A DNA stretch of 64,000 bases from Oceanobacter antarcticus (GCF_044962685.1 NZ_JBBKTX010000003.1:124001-188000), one strand, 5' to 3'. Shown: positions 7,563 to 15,401, counted from the first letter of the stretch. The notes: generated by a model not told the origin, from the sequence alone. Numbers and translations are program-made.

Positions 7563-7867
7563 TACAAATCCTTGTTGCTGTTCGTCTGGCTCTCGGTGCG
7601 CTTGTCGAGAGTGAGCTGATATTCCTTGGCTTTCGCCAGGCGTTTTTGCTCCAACATGCTGGCAATCAAATCGACGGTTTCATCGACCACATCGTTGGTG
7701 CTCAGCCGCTGTATCCAGCGCAGGCCGTTGATGATCAGCCGTGTCAGCAGGCGCTCAAGCACCACCGCCCATTGAATGCGGCCCAACACCGCCTGTGCGG
7801 TATCAATGATCAGGTCTGTCGTCACGGCTGATAGCAGCGGTTTGGCAATGGTGAGTAACCAGTTCAT
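7562..7867 (-). CDS. Small lysis-region protein with hydrophobic N-terminus
   Basis: 101 residues from MNWLLTIAKPLLSAVTTD at 7867. This start overlaps the amidase stop as ATGA and excludes a 17-codon upstream extension. The N-terminal 55 residues are hydrophobic to amphipathic (LLTIAKPLL, AVVLERLLTRLIINGLRW). The tail is charged and ends DKRTESQTNSNKDL. No family recognised. Coupling to the endolysin makes a holin or antiholin a fair guess, but no clear canonical pair of membrane helices is visible. Confidence 0.65.
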   Translation of the reverse strand: MNWLLTIAKPLLSAVTTDLIIDTAQAVLGRIQWAVVLERLLTRLIINGLRWIQRLSTNDVVDETVDLIASMLEQKRLAKAKEYQLTLDKRTESQTNSNKDL

Positions 7868-8355
7868 TGGGCCTCCAGGATATTGTTCAGATCTGTGGTG
7901 TATGCCTGGGCGATCCACTCCGACACATCAAAGCCGGGGCAGGTTTTGCCATCAAACAGATCGCGATGACCACACACGGTCGAGATCGACAGGCCATTGC
8001 CGGGGTGTGAGAGAGACACAACCAGGGATCGAAGGGCGGACCATTGCTCTGGTGTGTAGCGGTCGCGGCCAACCAGGCAAATACCAATGGTGTTGTAGTT
8101 GTGGCCCTCGACGTGGGCACCGGTTTCTTGCAGGGGACGGCCCAGCCGGATGGTGCCATTCACTTCAATCACAAAGTGATAACCGACAGCGGTCAGTTGA
8201 GGTTGATGCTTGGGTGCAATAGACAGGTCTCGACGAAAACCACGCTGGCGGTGCCAGGCGTCGATGTCCTCTATGGTATTGGCACGGCCATTGGGCGTAT
8301 CGGCACAGTGAATAACGACGGTGGTGATTTGGGAAAGCTGGCGGCGGTTGCCCAT
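7864..8355 (-). CDS. Endolysin, N-acetylmuramoyl-L-alanine amidase (amidase_2/PGRP)
   Basis: 163 residues, about the size of T7 lysozyme. TTVVIHCADTP gives zinc ligand His16, VGYHFVIEVNG the central strand, ETGAHVEGHNYNTIGICLVG the substrate groove, and CGHRDLFDGKTCPGFDV supplies His130 and Cys139 as further ligands. The reaction cuts the amide between N-acetylmuramate and L-alanine, releasing phage. No signal peptide, so export needs a holin. Its ribosome site (AGGAG, eight bases before ATG) lies inside the 3' arm of an inverted repeat (8363-8407), suggesting translational control of lysis. Confidence 0.93.
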   Translation of the reverse strand: MGNRRQLSQITTVVIHCADTPNGRANTIEDIDAWHRQRGFRRDLSIAPKHQPQLTAVGYHFVIEVNGTIRLGRPLQETGAHVEGHNYNTIGICLVGRDRYTPEQWSALRSLVVSLSHPGNGLSISTVCGHRDLFDGKTCPGFDVSEWIAQAYTTDLNNILEAQ

Positions 8356-8362
8356 TACATAC

Positions 8363-8407
8363 TCCTGACCTCGGTCTGTTCAGTGGGAACAATTGATAAG
8401 GTCAGGA
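8363..8407 (-). promoter_or_regulatory. Inverted repeat that could mask the endolysin ribosome site
   Basis: Perfect 8-base arms TCCTGACC (8363-8370) and GGTCAGGA (8400-8407) are 29 bases apart. In the minus-strand mRNA the 3' arm contains the AGGA of the endolysin Shine-Dalgarno, so folding would hide it. Alternatively it is a DNA operator for the Mor-type activator. Confidence 0.45.
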
Positions 8408-8473
8408 TATTTGATTGTACGAAGGGGCTGGTTTAACGGTGATTAAATCTTTTCTCTATTCTTTTCGTGAAAT

Positions 8474-9010
8474 TTACTGATTTTTCATTCGTTCATACTC
8501 CCATTTATTTATTAAACGGAATGTACATTTACATCCGAGTGTTTTTCGCAGCGGATTTTCTCTCAGATAAGTGGTATCTGATGGTAATAACAAGCCGTCA
8601 TAATCAGCGTGATCAGGGCATGGCCAACGGGATGGGCCTTGGGAAATTTCAATGCACGGGAATCTTTTCCCTACAACTCTTGCAGCCCGAAATAGTTGAC
8701 CCTTGAAATACCATTTCCCCATGACAAAACTTATAAATTTTTCACACTGATTTTTTAAAGTTTCTTTTTTGCCTTCTGCTCGTAATAAAGCAATAGCTTC
8801 TGGCCAGCACCAGCCGCTATCAGCGACTTCTTTCTCAAAAATCTTTGTTGCGGATCTTGGATTATTCACTGTTTCAAAAAGAGTTGGGCCAATCCGCTTT
8901 GTAACTGACTTTGGCACAGCAGCATATTCAGCCGCTTCATTAAGTGCATCCTCAAAAGCGGACTTTTCATCAAAATTATCTTGAACATCCTTATCCATAC
9001 ACACATCCAC
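8474..9010 (-). CDS. AT-rich insert gene with an F-like Cys/His motif
   Basis: 178 residues and clearly more AT-rich than its neighbours. The N-terminus is acidic and helical (FEDALNEAAEYAAVPKSV). Residues 131-178 (CPDHADYDGLLLPSDT...LGCKCTFRLINKWEYERMK) closely follow the metal-binding segment of the F-like head protein of this same prophage (EHVSWAGILLPADD...GCKCRIRQV...EYERLK). Cys131, His134, Cys160 and Cys162 are the likely ligands. Why an isolated copy sits between mor and the endolysin is unknown; a moron or toxin-like effector is possible. The start may be 9010 or four codons later (8998). It follows mor by 8 bases. Confidence 0.7.
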   Translation of the reverse strand: MDVCMDKDVQDNFDEKSAFEDALNEAAEYAAVPKSVTKRIGPTLFETVNNPRSATKIFEKEVADSGWCWPEAIALLRAEGKKETLKNQCEKFISFVMGKWYFKGQLFRAARVVGKRFPCIEISQGPSRWPCPDHADYDGLLLPSDTTYLRENPLRKTLGCKCTFRLINKWEYERMKNQ

Positions 9011-9018
9011 AGCGCAGA

Positions 9019-9444
9019 TTAAAACAACTCAGGCTGTACCTTCTTCTGATGGTACGCCCGCTGTTCCTTAATGATCCGATAAACGTGCTGCACTGTCACC
9101 CGGTATTTCCCAGCCAGCTGATCCGGCGTCATATGCCGATCGGCCCAATCATCGTACAAATTGCCGTCCCGGATCGCCCGTTCCAGCACGTCGCCCTTGG
9201 GCAGGTAAAAATAGCGCCCGCCGCAGTAACTGGCCAACTCTTGCACGGCGTTATACGTCAGTTTGCTGGCATCCGCATCGCTGTAGCCCATACGGTTAAA
9301 CCGTGAATTGAGCACAGCAATAATTACGATCAGATCCCGTGGCCATTTTTTACGGGCCTCGGCTGGCACATCGTCCAGGTGCTCCAGCGCGTCATCCGGG
9401 ATAGGAGCATCTGGCATCAAGTCGTGTTGGTGTTCATGCGTCAT
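9019..9444 (-). CDS. mor: Mor-type middle transcription activator
   Basis: 141 residues. The core WPRDLIVIIAVLNSRF...YNAVQELASYCGGRYFYLPKG is the dimerisation half and MTPDQLAGKYRVTVQHVYRIIKEQR the C-terminal helix-turn-helix of the Mor/C family. In Mu, Mor activates the middle promoter that makes C, which then turns on late genes. No separate C gene is visible in this window, so this protein may activate lysis and head promoters itself. It is the last early gene before the AT-rich insert and the endolysin. Confidence 0.9.
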   Translation of the reverse strand: MTHEHQHDLMPDAPIPDDALEHLDDVPAEARKKWPRDLIVIIAVLNSRFNRMGYSDADASKLTYNAVQELASYCGGRYFYLPKGDVLERAIRDGNLYDDWADRHMTPDQLAGKYRVTVQHVYRIIKEQRAYHQKKVQPELF

Positions 9445-9456
9445 GTGATTTCTCCG

Positions 9457-9900
9457 TTACCAGCTCGTGTCGTTGAGTCGCTCGCGGGATGCCTCAACCG
9501 TTTGATAGTCGGCTCCGGCGGCCGGGCGCTGATAGCGCACTCGGGGTGTGCCATTGCTGATGACACTTTCCAGCACACGTTTTAAATAGTTGTGATTCGT
9601 CAGTGCTTTGGCGTCGGTGCTCTGGCGTTTTGCGCGGATACTCTCGACCGTGTCTTGCAGCGCTGGTGTTAACCAGTCTGGCTCTGCCAGGGCCAGGGCT
9701 TCCTTTGCCAGTCTCAGCGCTCTGTCCATCGCAAGATCTCGCGATCCACTCCGAAACAGGCCCAGATAGCCAACTAAGGCTGTGGCCGTGTCGGCATCGT
9801 GCGCAGCCAGCAGAGCGAGTAATTCTCGCCCCGCGTCGTCTTGCACCAGTTGCTCCAGACCGATCCGGCCATGACAGACCGGACAGCGATTTAACTGCAT
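9457..9900 (-). CDS. Early-operon protein with N-terminal CPVC zinc-binding start
   Basis: 147 residues. The N-terminus MQLNRCPVCHGRIGLEQLV looks like half of a zinc knuckle. It is followed by GRELLALLAAHDADTATALVGYLGLFRSGSRDLAMDRALRLAKE, a helical repeat-like region that recurs in B3-like Mu phages at the same place. No biochemical function is known to me. It overlaps the end of gemA by 10 bases and precedes mor by 13, so it belongs to the same transcript. Confidence 0.75.
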   Translation of the reverse strand: MQLNRCPVCHGRIGLEQLVQDDAGRELLALLAAHDADTATALVGYLGLFRSGSRDLAMDRALRLAKEALALAEPDWLTPALQDTVESIRAKRQSTDAKALTNHNYLKRVLESVISNGTPRVRYQRPAAGADYQTVEASRERLNDTSW

Positions 9901-10598
9901 GTCTGGCTCCCAGCAGCGCCAAAAATCACGGATATTGGTCTCAGCTCCCGGCGGCTCGTCGCGTAGTGCTCTGAGTTTTTGATAGCCAATTTTTCAAACA
10001 GCGGGTTCCAGGTGATCACATGATGATCGAGTAATATCTGTGCGGCTTCTGTCTGTGTCACTGTGCGGCCTTGTTCTGCCAGGACTGGCACGGCGGACAT
10101 AATCAACATCAGATCGCCGTTGGTCGCCGAGTTAGTGACCCTACGTTGCCAGGCCTTCAGCTGCTCCAGTACGGTGTTGGTCATGCCGGTTTGTTCCAGC
10201 CATTCCAACGCATCGATCTGGCCTTCTTTGGCGCGTGTTTGTTTGCGTACCCAGGCCATCAGGGCAGTTTCGCTGCCGTCGTCGATAAAGCCGTCGCGGT
10301 GCATATTGATCCAGATCGCACGGATTTTGTCGATGCGGGTTTTGTGTTCGCGGTGGCGGGATGGCGGCGACTGGCGCGTACCGCCCGCAGCGGGCTTGCG
10401 GCGCTTGGGTTGCCAGCCCAACCCAATAAATTCCTTCAAGGCGGCATCGATTTGGGAGATGGTCATGTTGCGGCTGCTGGGATCTTCCATCGGTGCGCCG
10501 TTGCGGATCAGCACCTGACGATAGCCGTGGTCGTCCATGTTCAGCTCCTTTTTGGCAATCTGAAGTTTGGCCAGGGCGGCTTGCAGTGGCGTTTTCAT
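9891..10598 (-). CDS. gemA: GemA-like regulatory protein (gp16, DUF1018)
   Basis: 235 residues. The DUF1018 signature is visible: LQIAKKELNMDDHGYRQVLIR, TISQIDAALKEFIGLGWQPKR and then IDKIRAIWINMHRDG...LMAWVRKQT...IDALEWLEQ. In Mu, GemA modulates host gene expression and DNA topology during the early phase. The C-terminal extension after residue 160 (EAAQILLDHHVITWNPLFEKLA) is longer than the minimal domain. It overlaps the gene before it by four bases (ATGA type). Confidence 0.87.
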   Translation of the reverse strand: MKTPLQAALAKLQIAKKELNMDDHGYRQVLIRNGAPMEDPSSRNMTISQIDAALKEFIGLGWQPKRRKPAAGGTRQSPPSRHREHKTRIDKIRAIWINMHRDGFIDDGSETALMAWVRKQTRAKEGQIDALEWLEQTGMTNTVLEQLKAWQRRVTNSATNGDLMLIMSAVPVLAEQGRTVTQTEAAQILLDHHVITWNPLFEKLAIKNSEHYATSRRELRPISVIFGAAGSQTCS

Positions 10599-11047
10599 AC
10601 GGCGGTCTCCTCCGTTTTTTCGTTAACGTCTACATCATTCAGGCTCAGCAGCGTCAGGTTCTGGATTTTCTTGAATTGCCGCACCAGGGATGCGGCGGTG
10701 CTGAAGGTCGGGTCGTACCATTCCATTTTCTGATCCAGGTTTGTGAATGTTTTACGAGCCGCGCGTTTGCCTAATGTTTTTTCGATTTTGGCTTTCTTGG
10801 CAGGGCTATAAAGCGCCTTGGTTCGCTTGCGCCAGATTTTCTCCACACGAGGATCAAACTGGTTAGAGTCCGGCCATCCGTTCCCCCACTTAATCGTGCC
10901 GTTCATGTACACGGCCAGTGCGGTTTTGTTCTCGCTCAGATTGACTCGGTTTACTGTGACGTCATCGTCACCCCAGCGGAATTTGACGGTGACAAACGAG
11001 CGGGCCAGTTTTTCCTGAATGTCTTTCCATTGGTCATTGGTGATCAT
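10595..11047 (-). CDS. Hypothetical early phage protein beginning MITNDQW
   Basis: 150 residues, basic at the C-terminal half (VEKIWRKRTKALYSPAKKAKIEKTLGKRAARKTF) with beta-rich N-terminus (SFVTVKFRWGDDDVTVNRVNL). No family recognised. Its first seven residues resemble the internal MITSDQW of the product at 11427-11816, hinting at shared ancestry of the N-terminal segment. The nucleic-acid-binding look of the basic region is only suggestive. Stop overlaps gemA start. Confidence 0.65.
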   Translation of the reverse strand: MITNDQWKDIQEKLARSFVTVKFRWGDDDVTVNRVNLSENKTALAVYMNGTIKWGNGWPDSNQFDPRVEKIWRKRTKALYSPAKKAKIEKTLGKRAARKTFTNLDQKMEWYDPTFSTAASLVRQFKKIQNLTLLSLNDVDVNEKTEETAV

Positions 11048-11049
11048 GT

Positions 11050-11430
11050 TCAGTCCTCACTTAATGTGAATGGAAGTTTCAGGAGATCAATCAAGATTGT
11101 TGACGCTGATGAGGCCATCGGACTATCCATTTCGTCGGCCCATGCCTCCAGATCGCCGCAGACATCCTGGTGCCATTCGTACACATCAAACGCAGCGCCG
11201 ACATCGCTCCGATCGTCGGTAAACTCTGGCAAATTTTGTTTCAGAACCTCTTCGACCAACTGAGCGAGGTCAGACAGCAGTGCTTTTGACTGCTCTTCTG
11301 TCAGTTTCGCTTCTTCGCCTGCTCCATTATCAAATCGGACTAGCGCGCCATCTTCATGTGCTAATTTGATTGACTCCAGCTGCGCCAGACGCCCATCCCA
11401 CCACTCGTTGATTTGTACTTTAAATGTCAT
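11050..11430 (-). CDS. Hypothetical acidic early phage protein
   Basis: 126 residues, strongly acidic (DGALVRFDNGAGEEAKLTEEQ; ADEMDSPMASSA). Predicted helical, no cysteine pair or membrane segment pointing to a function. No family recognised. It overlaps the upstream gene by four bases and ends three bases before the next, so it is translated from the early operon. Acidic DNA-mimic antagonists are known in phages, but nothing specific here supports that beyond charge. Confidence 0.65.
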   Translation of the reverse strand: MTFKVQINEWWDGRLAQLESIKLAHEDGALVRFDNGAGEEAKLTEEQSKALLSDLAQLVEEVLKQNLPEFTDDRSDVGAAFDVYEWHQDVCGDLEAWADEMDSPMASSASTILIDLLKLPFTLSED

Positions 11431-11816
11431 CGTTCAATCCTCGCTAAACGCTTGTTGATAGCCGCTCTAACTACTGGTTGCAGATCCGGCGTATGCAGCG
11501 CTTGTTTCAGTTGCTCTGCTGTAAATTCTTGTACCAGCCAGAGCCTGGCCGCTGGATCGCGGGCCGGGTGGCCCGTGACCGGGTAACGAAACAGCTCATG
11601 CGGCTGGTTCATCCTGTGGAAGTCCCATTGCCAGTTGATAGGCTTTTCCAGGGCGGTAATCAGAGCCGGGATGCGATCAACATCAACGTCGACCAGGTCT
11701 TCATTGATATTGATCTGAACCGAATCACAGCGCTCAAAGGTGGTGTAGCAAGGAACGATTTCCAGCCACTGATCAGAGGTGATCATTTCGGCAGCAGAGT
11801 TGTATTGGATACTCAT
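11427..11816 (-). CDS. Hypothetical early phage protein
   Basis: 129 residues from MSIQYNSAAEMITSDQW at 11816, chosen because GAGGTG lies a few bases upstream and the stop of the DUF3164 gene lies just before; a longer frame to 11891 would overlap that gene. The product is acidic in the middle (NINEDLVDVDVDRIPALITALEKPI) and ends with a helical LVQEFTAEQLKQALHTPDLQPVVRAAINKRL. No family recognised. The MITSDQW segment resembles the start of the protein at 10595-11047. Confidence 0.65.
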   Translation of the reverse strand: MSIQYNSAAEMITSDQWLEIVPCYTTFERCDSVQININEDLVDVDVDRIPALITALEKPINWQWDFHRMNQPHELFRYPVTGHPARDPAARLWLVQEFTAEQLKQALHTPDLQPVVRAAINKRLARIER

Positions 11817-11823
11817 ACCCACC

Positions 11824-12447
11824 TCACACACTGGCCAGATCGAGTGCGATCTGGCGGTATTTGTCGGTGTCGTCGATACGCTCATACACACGCACGTAGA
11901 CGGTTGATCCGCCTACTCGAATGGAGTCTTTCAATGCGTTGGTGGCGCGTTGCCAATCTGTGTCGTTGATTTCCAACTGCAACAGCCCCAGCAGTTCGGC
12001 GGTTTTGATCTGGCCTGATCGTGTGGTGCGGAATGCCCGATCAACCAGGGCGCGGATATTCACGTCGGCGTTTTCTGTCCATTTGTCCAGGCATTCTGCA
12101 AACAGCTGCTGTGCGGCTTCCAGCTCCTCGCTGAATTGAATTTGCTCGGCAAAGACGCGCTGGATTTTGTACCGACCGTTGTAGCTGGACAGGCTGACGT
12201 TGCCCTTTTTTCCGCCCAGGGTGACTTCGTACTTGTCGGCAGCGATTTGCAGCAGGTCGGCAATATCCGCCAGTGCTGTGCGCTTGAATTCGGTCAGCTG
12301 TTGGCTGATTGCCTGCGCCTGTTTAACGAGATCGGTCACGCATTGGTCGCGCAGCTTGTCTTGCTCGCGTACCTGGTCTTCTGGCACCAGTCGGCCGCGA
12401 GCGTCTTGCATATAGCCGGATGGGATGGTTGCTTGTGCTGTGTTCAT
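11824..12447 (-). CDS. DUF3164 family phage protein
   Basis: 207 residues. GYMQDARGRLVPEDQVREQDKLRDQCVTDLVKQA at the N-terminus, the middle VTLGGKKGNVSLSSYNGRYKIQR, and VDRAFRTTRSGQIKTAELLGLLQL at the C-terminal side are the hallmarks of the DUF3164 family of B3- and D3112-like transposable phages. The biochemical role is unproven. Place in the operon, downstream of A and B, matches where Mu has its nuclease-protection (Gam) gene, but this protein is not obviously Gam. Confidence 0.85.
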   Translation of the reverse strand: MNTAQATIPSGYMQDARGRLVPEDQVREQDKLRDQCVTDLVKQAQAISQQLTEFKRTALADIADLLQIAADKYEVTLGGKKGNVSLSSYNGRYKIQRVFAEQIQFSEELEAAQQLFAECLDKWTENADVNIRALVDRAFRTTRSGQIKTAELLGLLQLEINDTDWQRATNALKDSIRVGGSTVYVRVYERIDDTDKYRQIALDLASV

Positions 12448-12456
12448 GATTTTTCC

Positions 12457-12642
12457 TTAGTTGCTTCCGATGAAGCGCTTTTTCGCGCGTTCTTCCACTT
12501 CTCGCTGACGTCGTTTTAATGTCAGCAGCTGTTCCTCTTGTTCCTTAGCCTCCAGCTCGTCGAAACAGGACAACACGTCTGTCTTGTGGTCTCCGGTCAT
12601 CTTTCGAACTGGACGGACATCTCCGTATTTCAATTTGCTCAT
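12457..12642 (-). CDS. Small charged early phage protein, 61 residues
   Basis: Mostly charged helix: DELEAKEQEEQLLTLKRRQREVEERAKKRF, preceded by MSKLKYGDVRPVRKMTGD. Likely a coiled coil or DNA-associated peptide. No family recognised. It sits ten bases upstream of the DUF3164 gene on the same transcript, and no alternative frame is better there. Confidence 0.6.
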   Translation of the reverse strand: MSKLKYGDVRPVRKMTGDHKTDVLSCFDELEAKEQEEQLLTLKRRQREVEERAKKRFIGSN

Positions 12643-12676
12643 GGTCCTTGCCCTTGATATGCCTGTTTAAATCCGA

Positions 12677-13396
12677 TTACGCGGCCGCCGGGTTCAGGCC
12701 GGTGCTGACAGCCGATGGCTTTACGGGGTGTAATTTGGGGTGGCTGGCGCGGACGCTTCCTGCGCCGTTGCCAGCCTCAGCGGCGGGTGCTGCTGTTTGG
12801 GTGCCCTGGCTGGTCGCAGCCAGCGGGGCGAATACGGTGCGAGTAGTGAGCACAACCAGGCACTGGATGATGATCAGCGCCATGCCCTGGGTAGCGATTT
12901 GCAGCCATGCCTGCCAGTCGGCTGGTTGTGCGGTGGCCTGCTCGGTGTGCAGTGCCGCCAGATCGGCGCGAGCCGATGCCAGCTGATGTTGTGCGGTATC
13001 GATACGGGCGGCCCAGCCACCACGGGTTTGGCTGTTCTGGTTGTAGGTGGCCAATGACGATTCCAAACTGGCTATCTGAGCGGTGATGGCCTGTTGGCGG
13101 TCTGGCAGAGTGCTAGCGGCCTGCTCGTTGCTGCGCTGTTCTGCCATGACAGGGGCTGCCAGTTGGTACAGCGGTGCCGACAGCGCCAGCAGGGTGGCGA
13201 ACACGGCGATGCTGTTTTTCAGCCAGCTGCGGGCAGCCCACAACCAGATTGCCGCACCTTCAATCACCAGGCTCCAAAGCCAACCGGTGGCCGCGTCGAA
13301 GCGGCTCCAGTAGTCGATGGCGTGGGTTTGCAGTAGTACGATGCCGCCCAGTAACAGCACCAGCGCCGGGGCGCGTTTCAGCAGTTGAGTGATCAT
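12677..13396 (-). CDS. Phage membrane protein with periplasmic-type coiled coil
   Basis: 239 residues from MITQLLKRAPALVLLLGG at 13396. The start overlaps the previous stop as ATGA, so the 15-codon upstream extension is dropped. About four hydrophobic segments: residues 8-25, 33-50, 55-75, and one near 180-198 (GMALIIIQCLVVLTTRTVF). Between the third and fourth is a 90-residue helical stretch (QQAITAQIASLESSLATYNQ...IDTAQHQLASARADLAALH). The tail is Ala/Pro-rich. No family recognised. A superinfection-exclusion or membrane-stress role is possible; the sequence does not prove it. Confidence 0.7.
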   Translation of the reverse strand: MITQLLKRAPALVLLLGGIVLLQTHAIDYWSRFDAATGWLWSLVIEGAAIWLWAARSWLKNSIAVFATLLALSAPLYQLAAPVMAEQRSNEQAASTLPDRQQAITAQIASLESSLATYNQNSQTRGGWAARIDTAQHQLASARADLAALHTEQATAQPADWQAWLQIATQGMALIIIQCLVVLTTRTVFAPLAATSQGTQTAAPAAEAGNGAGSVRASHPKLHPVKPSAVSTGLNPAAA

Positions 13397-13683
13397 TGAC
13401 GGATCTCCCATTCGATACGGCAGCCAGCCAAAATGGCGCACATGGTTTTAACGCGGTCGCGGTTGGCGTTGGTGCGGGTTTGTGCCCAGCTGCCGCCAAT
13501 GGCCTTCAGCTGGGCGCAGGAGCGGACCTGCAGTACTGGCACCGCCAGCGTCAGGTTGGCTTCCAACACTTCCACGCCAAGGTCGTTGAGTTTGGAAAGT
13601 GCATTGGCTGCCGCAATCAGTTTGACGCCCAGATGGCGGTTACCGGCGGGCAGAGCTGTCGACGGTTGGCAGGCTGCGTTCAT
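13393..13683 (-). CDS. Hypothetical early phage protein, 96 residues
   Basis: Contains ALSKLNDLGVEVLEANLTLAVPVLQVRSCAQLKAIGG and ends RVKTMCAILAGCRIEWEIRQ. Three cysteines, no paired motif. The ending resembles short conserved proteins in Mu-like early operons, but I do not recognise a named family. Overlaps the membrane-protein gene by four bases. Confidence 0.6.
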   Translation of the reverse strand: MNAACQPSTALPAGNRHLGVKLIAAANALSKLNDLGVEVLEANLTLAVPVLQVRSCAQLKAIGGSWAQTRTNANRDRVKTMCAILAGCRIEWEIRQ

Positions 13684-13684
13684 G

Positions 13685-14038
13685 TTATTTCTCCGCGTAG
13701 CTACAGGTTTTGCAGGCGCGATACAGCTGCACTCGCAAGGGGTTGTGGGTGGCTCCGGCCTGGCGCTGGTAGCGCTGGCAGTTGTCTAACGCCAGTTCTC
13801 CGAGCACGGGGCACGTGACTGTATCGCCCAGGTATTCACCCCGGACGAGCTTTTCAATGCGGGTTAAATCACCCGGATACTTGCCTTTCAGAACTTGGCT
13901 GATCAGTGCACCAGAGACGCCCAGTTCACGAGCCACTTTCGCTTGTGAGCGATTGCTGCATTGATGGCGCAGCTCGGTCAGCCAGCGGGGTTCGCTGACG
14001 CTGTTCAGGGTGTCGGTCAGTGGAATGGCGTTCATCAT
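13685..14038 (-). CDS. Helix-turn-helix early regulator with C-terminal cysteines
   Basis: 117 residues. NRSQAKVARELGVSGALISQVLKGKYPGDLTRIEKLV is a clear Cro/XRE-like helix-turn-helix. The C-terminal half has CPVLGELALDNC and ACKTC, four cysteines that could bind zinc. Family members occur in B3-like Mu phages between B and GemA. Target operator unknown; it could tune the early promoter together with Ner. Start overlaps the upstream stop; either of two adjacent ATGs may be used. Confidence 0.75.
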   Translation of the reverse strand: MMNAIPLTDTLNSVSEPRWLTELRHQCSNRSQAKVARELGVSGALISQVLKGKYPGDLTRIEKLVRGEYLGDTVTCPVLGELALDNCQRYQRQAGATHNPLRVQLYRACKTCSYAEK

Positions 14039-14655
14039 TCGGCCTCCTGTTCGTCGTCGGCAGACCAGACGATCTGCTGGGTATTGGCATCAAATACCTG
14101 GTCGATGGTCTGGATGATCGGCGGCAGCGGGCCTGTGTAGCGGTGCTGCACAAACCGGTAGACGGTCAGTGCTTTTTTGTGAACCGGAGGCTTGGCAATG
14201 GCCAGGTATCCGGCACGTTCCAGGTAGCGGCAGAACCGTTTTGCCTCAGCCTCTCTGACTGACACATCATTTGTGCAAGCGGTTAAGGCCAACTCTCTGT
14301 AGTTGAATTGGCCCAGAGTGCGCATGGAACGCCACAGGTTTTCGCGTGCCCGGCCCAGCTTGCTGGACTGACCGGTGCTGGTCAGGCGGGGGGCTTCGCG
14401 GCCGGTATTGCGCACCAGCTGAAAGCGGTTGCGAACGTGTCCGTGATTGAGCTTTTCAACCTCAACAGTCTCCACGTATTCGCCCAGCTTCAGCTTGTTC
14501 AGATAGGCGTGAACGCTGGCGTCAGGGACGGTTTGACCCGCTCGTTTACTGGCCTGAATAATCAGGTCCGCCTCGGTGAACTCGTGCAGCTCGCGCACGG
14601 TGTCCCAGATCACCTGTTGAACGCGGATTTTCTTGGCGTGTGCATACGTATTCAT
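14035..14655 (-). CDS. Early phage protein with winged-helix segments
   Basis: 206 residues. The N-terminal half (VIWDTVRELHEFTEADLIIQASKR...VHAYLNKLKLGEYVETVEV) and the middle (NLWRSMRTLGQFNYRELALTA...FCRYLERAGYLAI) each look like a winged helix, suggesting an internal duplication. These phage proteins lie just after transposase B in B3-like phages; no activity is known to me. It overlaps the B stop as ATGA, indicating coupled translation with the transposition genes. Confidence 0.75.
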   Translation of the reverse strand: MNTYAHAKKIRVQQVIWDTVRELHEFTEADLIIQASKRAGQTVPDASVHAYLNKLKLGEYVETVEVEKLNHGHVRNRFQLVRNTGREAPRLTSTGQSSKLGRARENLWRSMRTLGQFNYRELALTACTNDVSVREAEAKRFCRYLERAGYLAIAKPPVHKKALTVYRFVQHRYTGPLPPIIQTIDQVFDANTQQIVWSADDEQEAE

Positions 14656-15365
14656 GAACGCCCCCGTGGTGCTTTGCCGGTGAAGATGGCCTGGCGGTAG
14701 TTTTCAAGAGTTACGCGTTCAACACCGTTGTCGGCTGCCCAGTTGCGGATGTTTTCCAGATTGACGCAGATCCGGCGGGTGACACCGCGAGTGTCATCCA
14801 GAACTTTCAGCAACAGGTCTTCGGCAATGTTGATGTCACGAGCGTAAATATCCGCCAGCTGCAACACATCGCGTATTTGGCAGGGTTCAGCAGCGACCCA
14901 GGACAGGATGCGGTTGTGAATTTTTTCGTAGTGAGCGAGTTTGGCGGGCAGCCGCTCCTCGCCGATCAGCAGAATGCTCGCTTGCGAGCCTTCGTAGAGG
15001 TCCATGGCCAGCATGACGTGTGACTTGCTGTCGGCCAGCCAGTCCGCTTCGTCGATAATCAGTGGGCGGCCGGATTGCATCAGCTCTTCACAGGCTTGTT
15101 CGTTCATGTCGGCCAGGTTCTTGGCGGGCATGATGCCCATTTCCTTGAGAATCGCTTCCAGGAACTTCTTGCGTGTCCAGGTGCTTTTGCACTGAATGTA
15201 AAAGGCGCGGTGGGCATTCGCGGCGTAGCTGGCCGCAAAGGATTTGCCATAACCGGATGGGCCATGCAGGACGCCCAGGCCCGGCAGGCTGGGGCTGCGA
15301 TCCTGTAACTGCATCATGGCCTGATGTGTCAGTGCCACGTTGTTGATACCGGCGATGTTCGACAT
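14652..15365 (-). CDS. Transposition target activator B, AAA+ ATPase
   Basis: 237 residues. HGPSGYGKSFAA near residue 35 is Walker A, RPLIIDEADWL near 100 Walker B, and ILLIGEERLP the sensor-1 strand. The C-terminal IRNWAADNGVERVTLENY is a small helical domain. In Mu the B ATPase coats target DNA and stimulates the A transposase, also giving target immunity. This protein is shorter than Mu B (lacking the N-terminal DNA-binding part), as in B3/D3112 phages. It follows transposase A by 36 bases. Confidence 0.92.
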   Translation of the reverse strand: MSNIAGINNVALTHQAMMQLQDRSPSLPGLGVLHGPSGYGKSFAASYAANAHRAFYIQCKSTWTRKKFLEAILKEMGIMPAKNLADMNEQACEELMQSGRPLIIDEADWLADSKSHVMLAMDLYEGSQASILLIGEERLPAKLAHYEKIHNRILSWVAAEPCQIRDVLQLADIYARDINIAEDLLLKVLDDTRGVTRRICVNLENIRNWAADNGVERVTLENYRQAIFTGKAPRGRS

Positions 15366-15401
15366 TGATCAATACTCCGTTTAATTCGTTTTAATCAGCA
15401 C

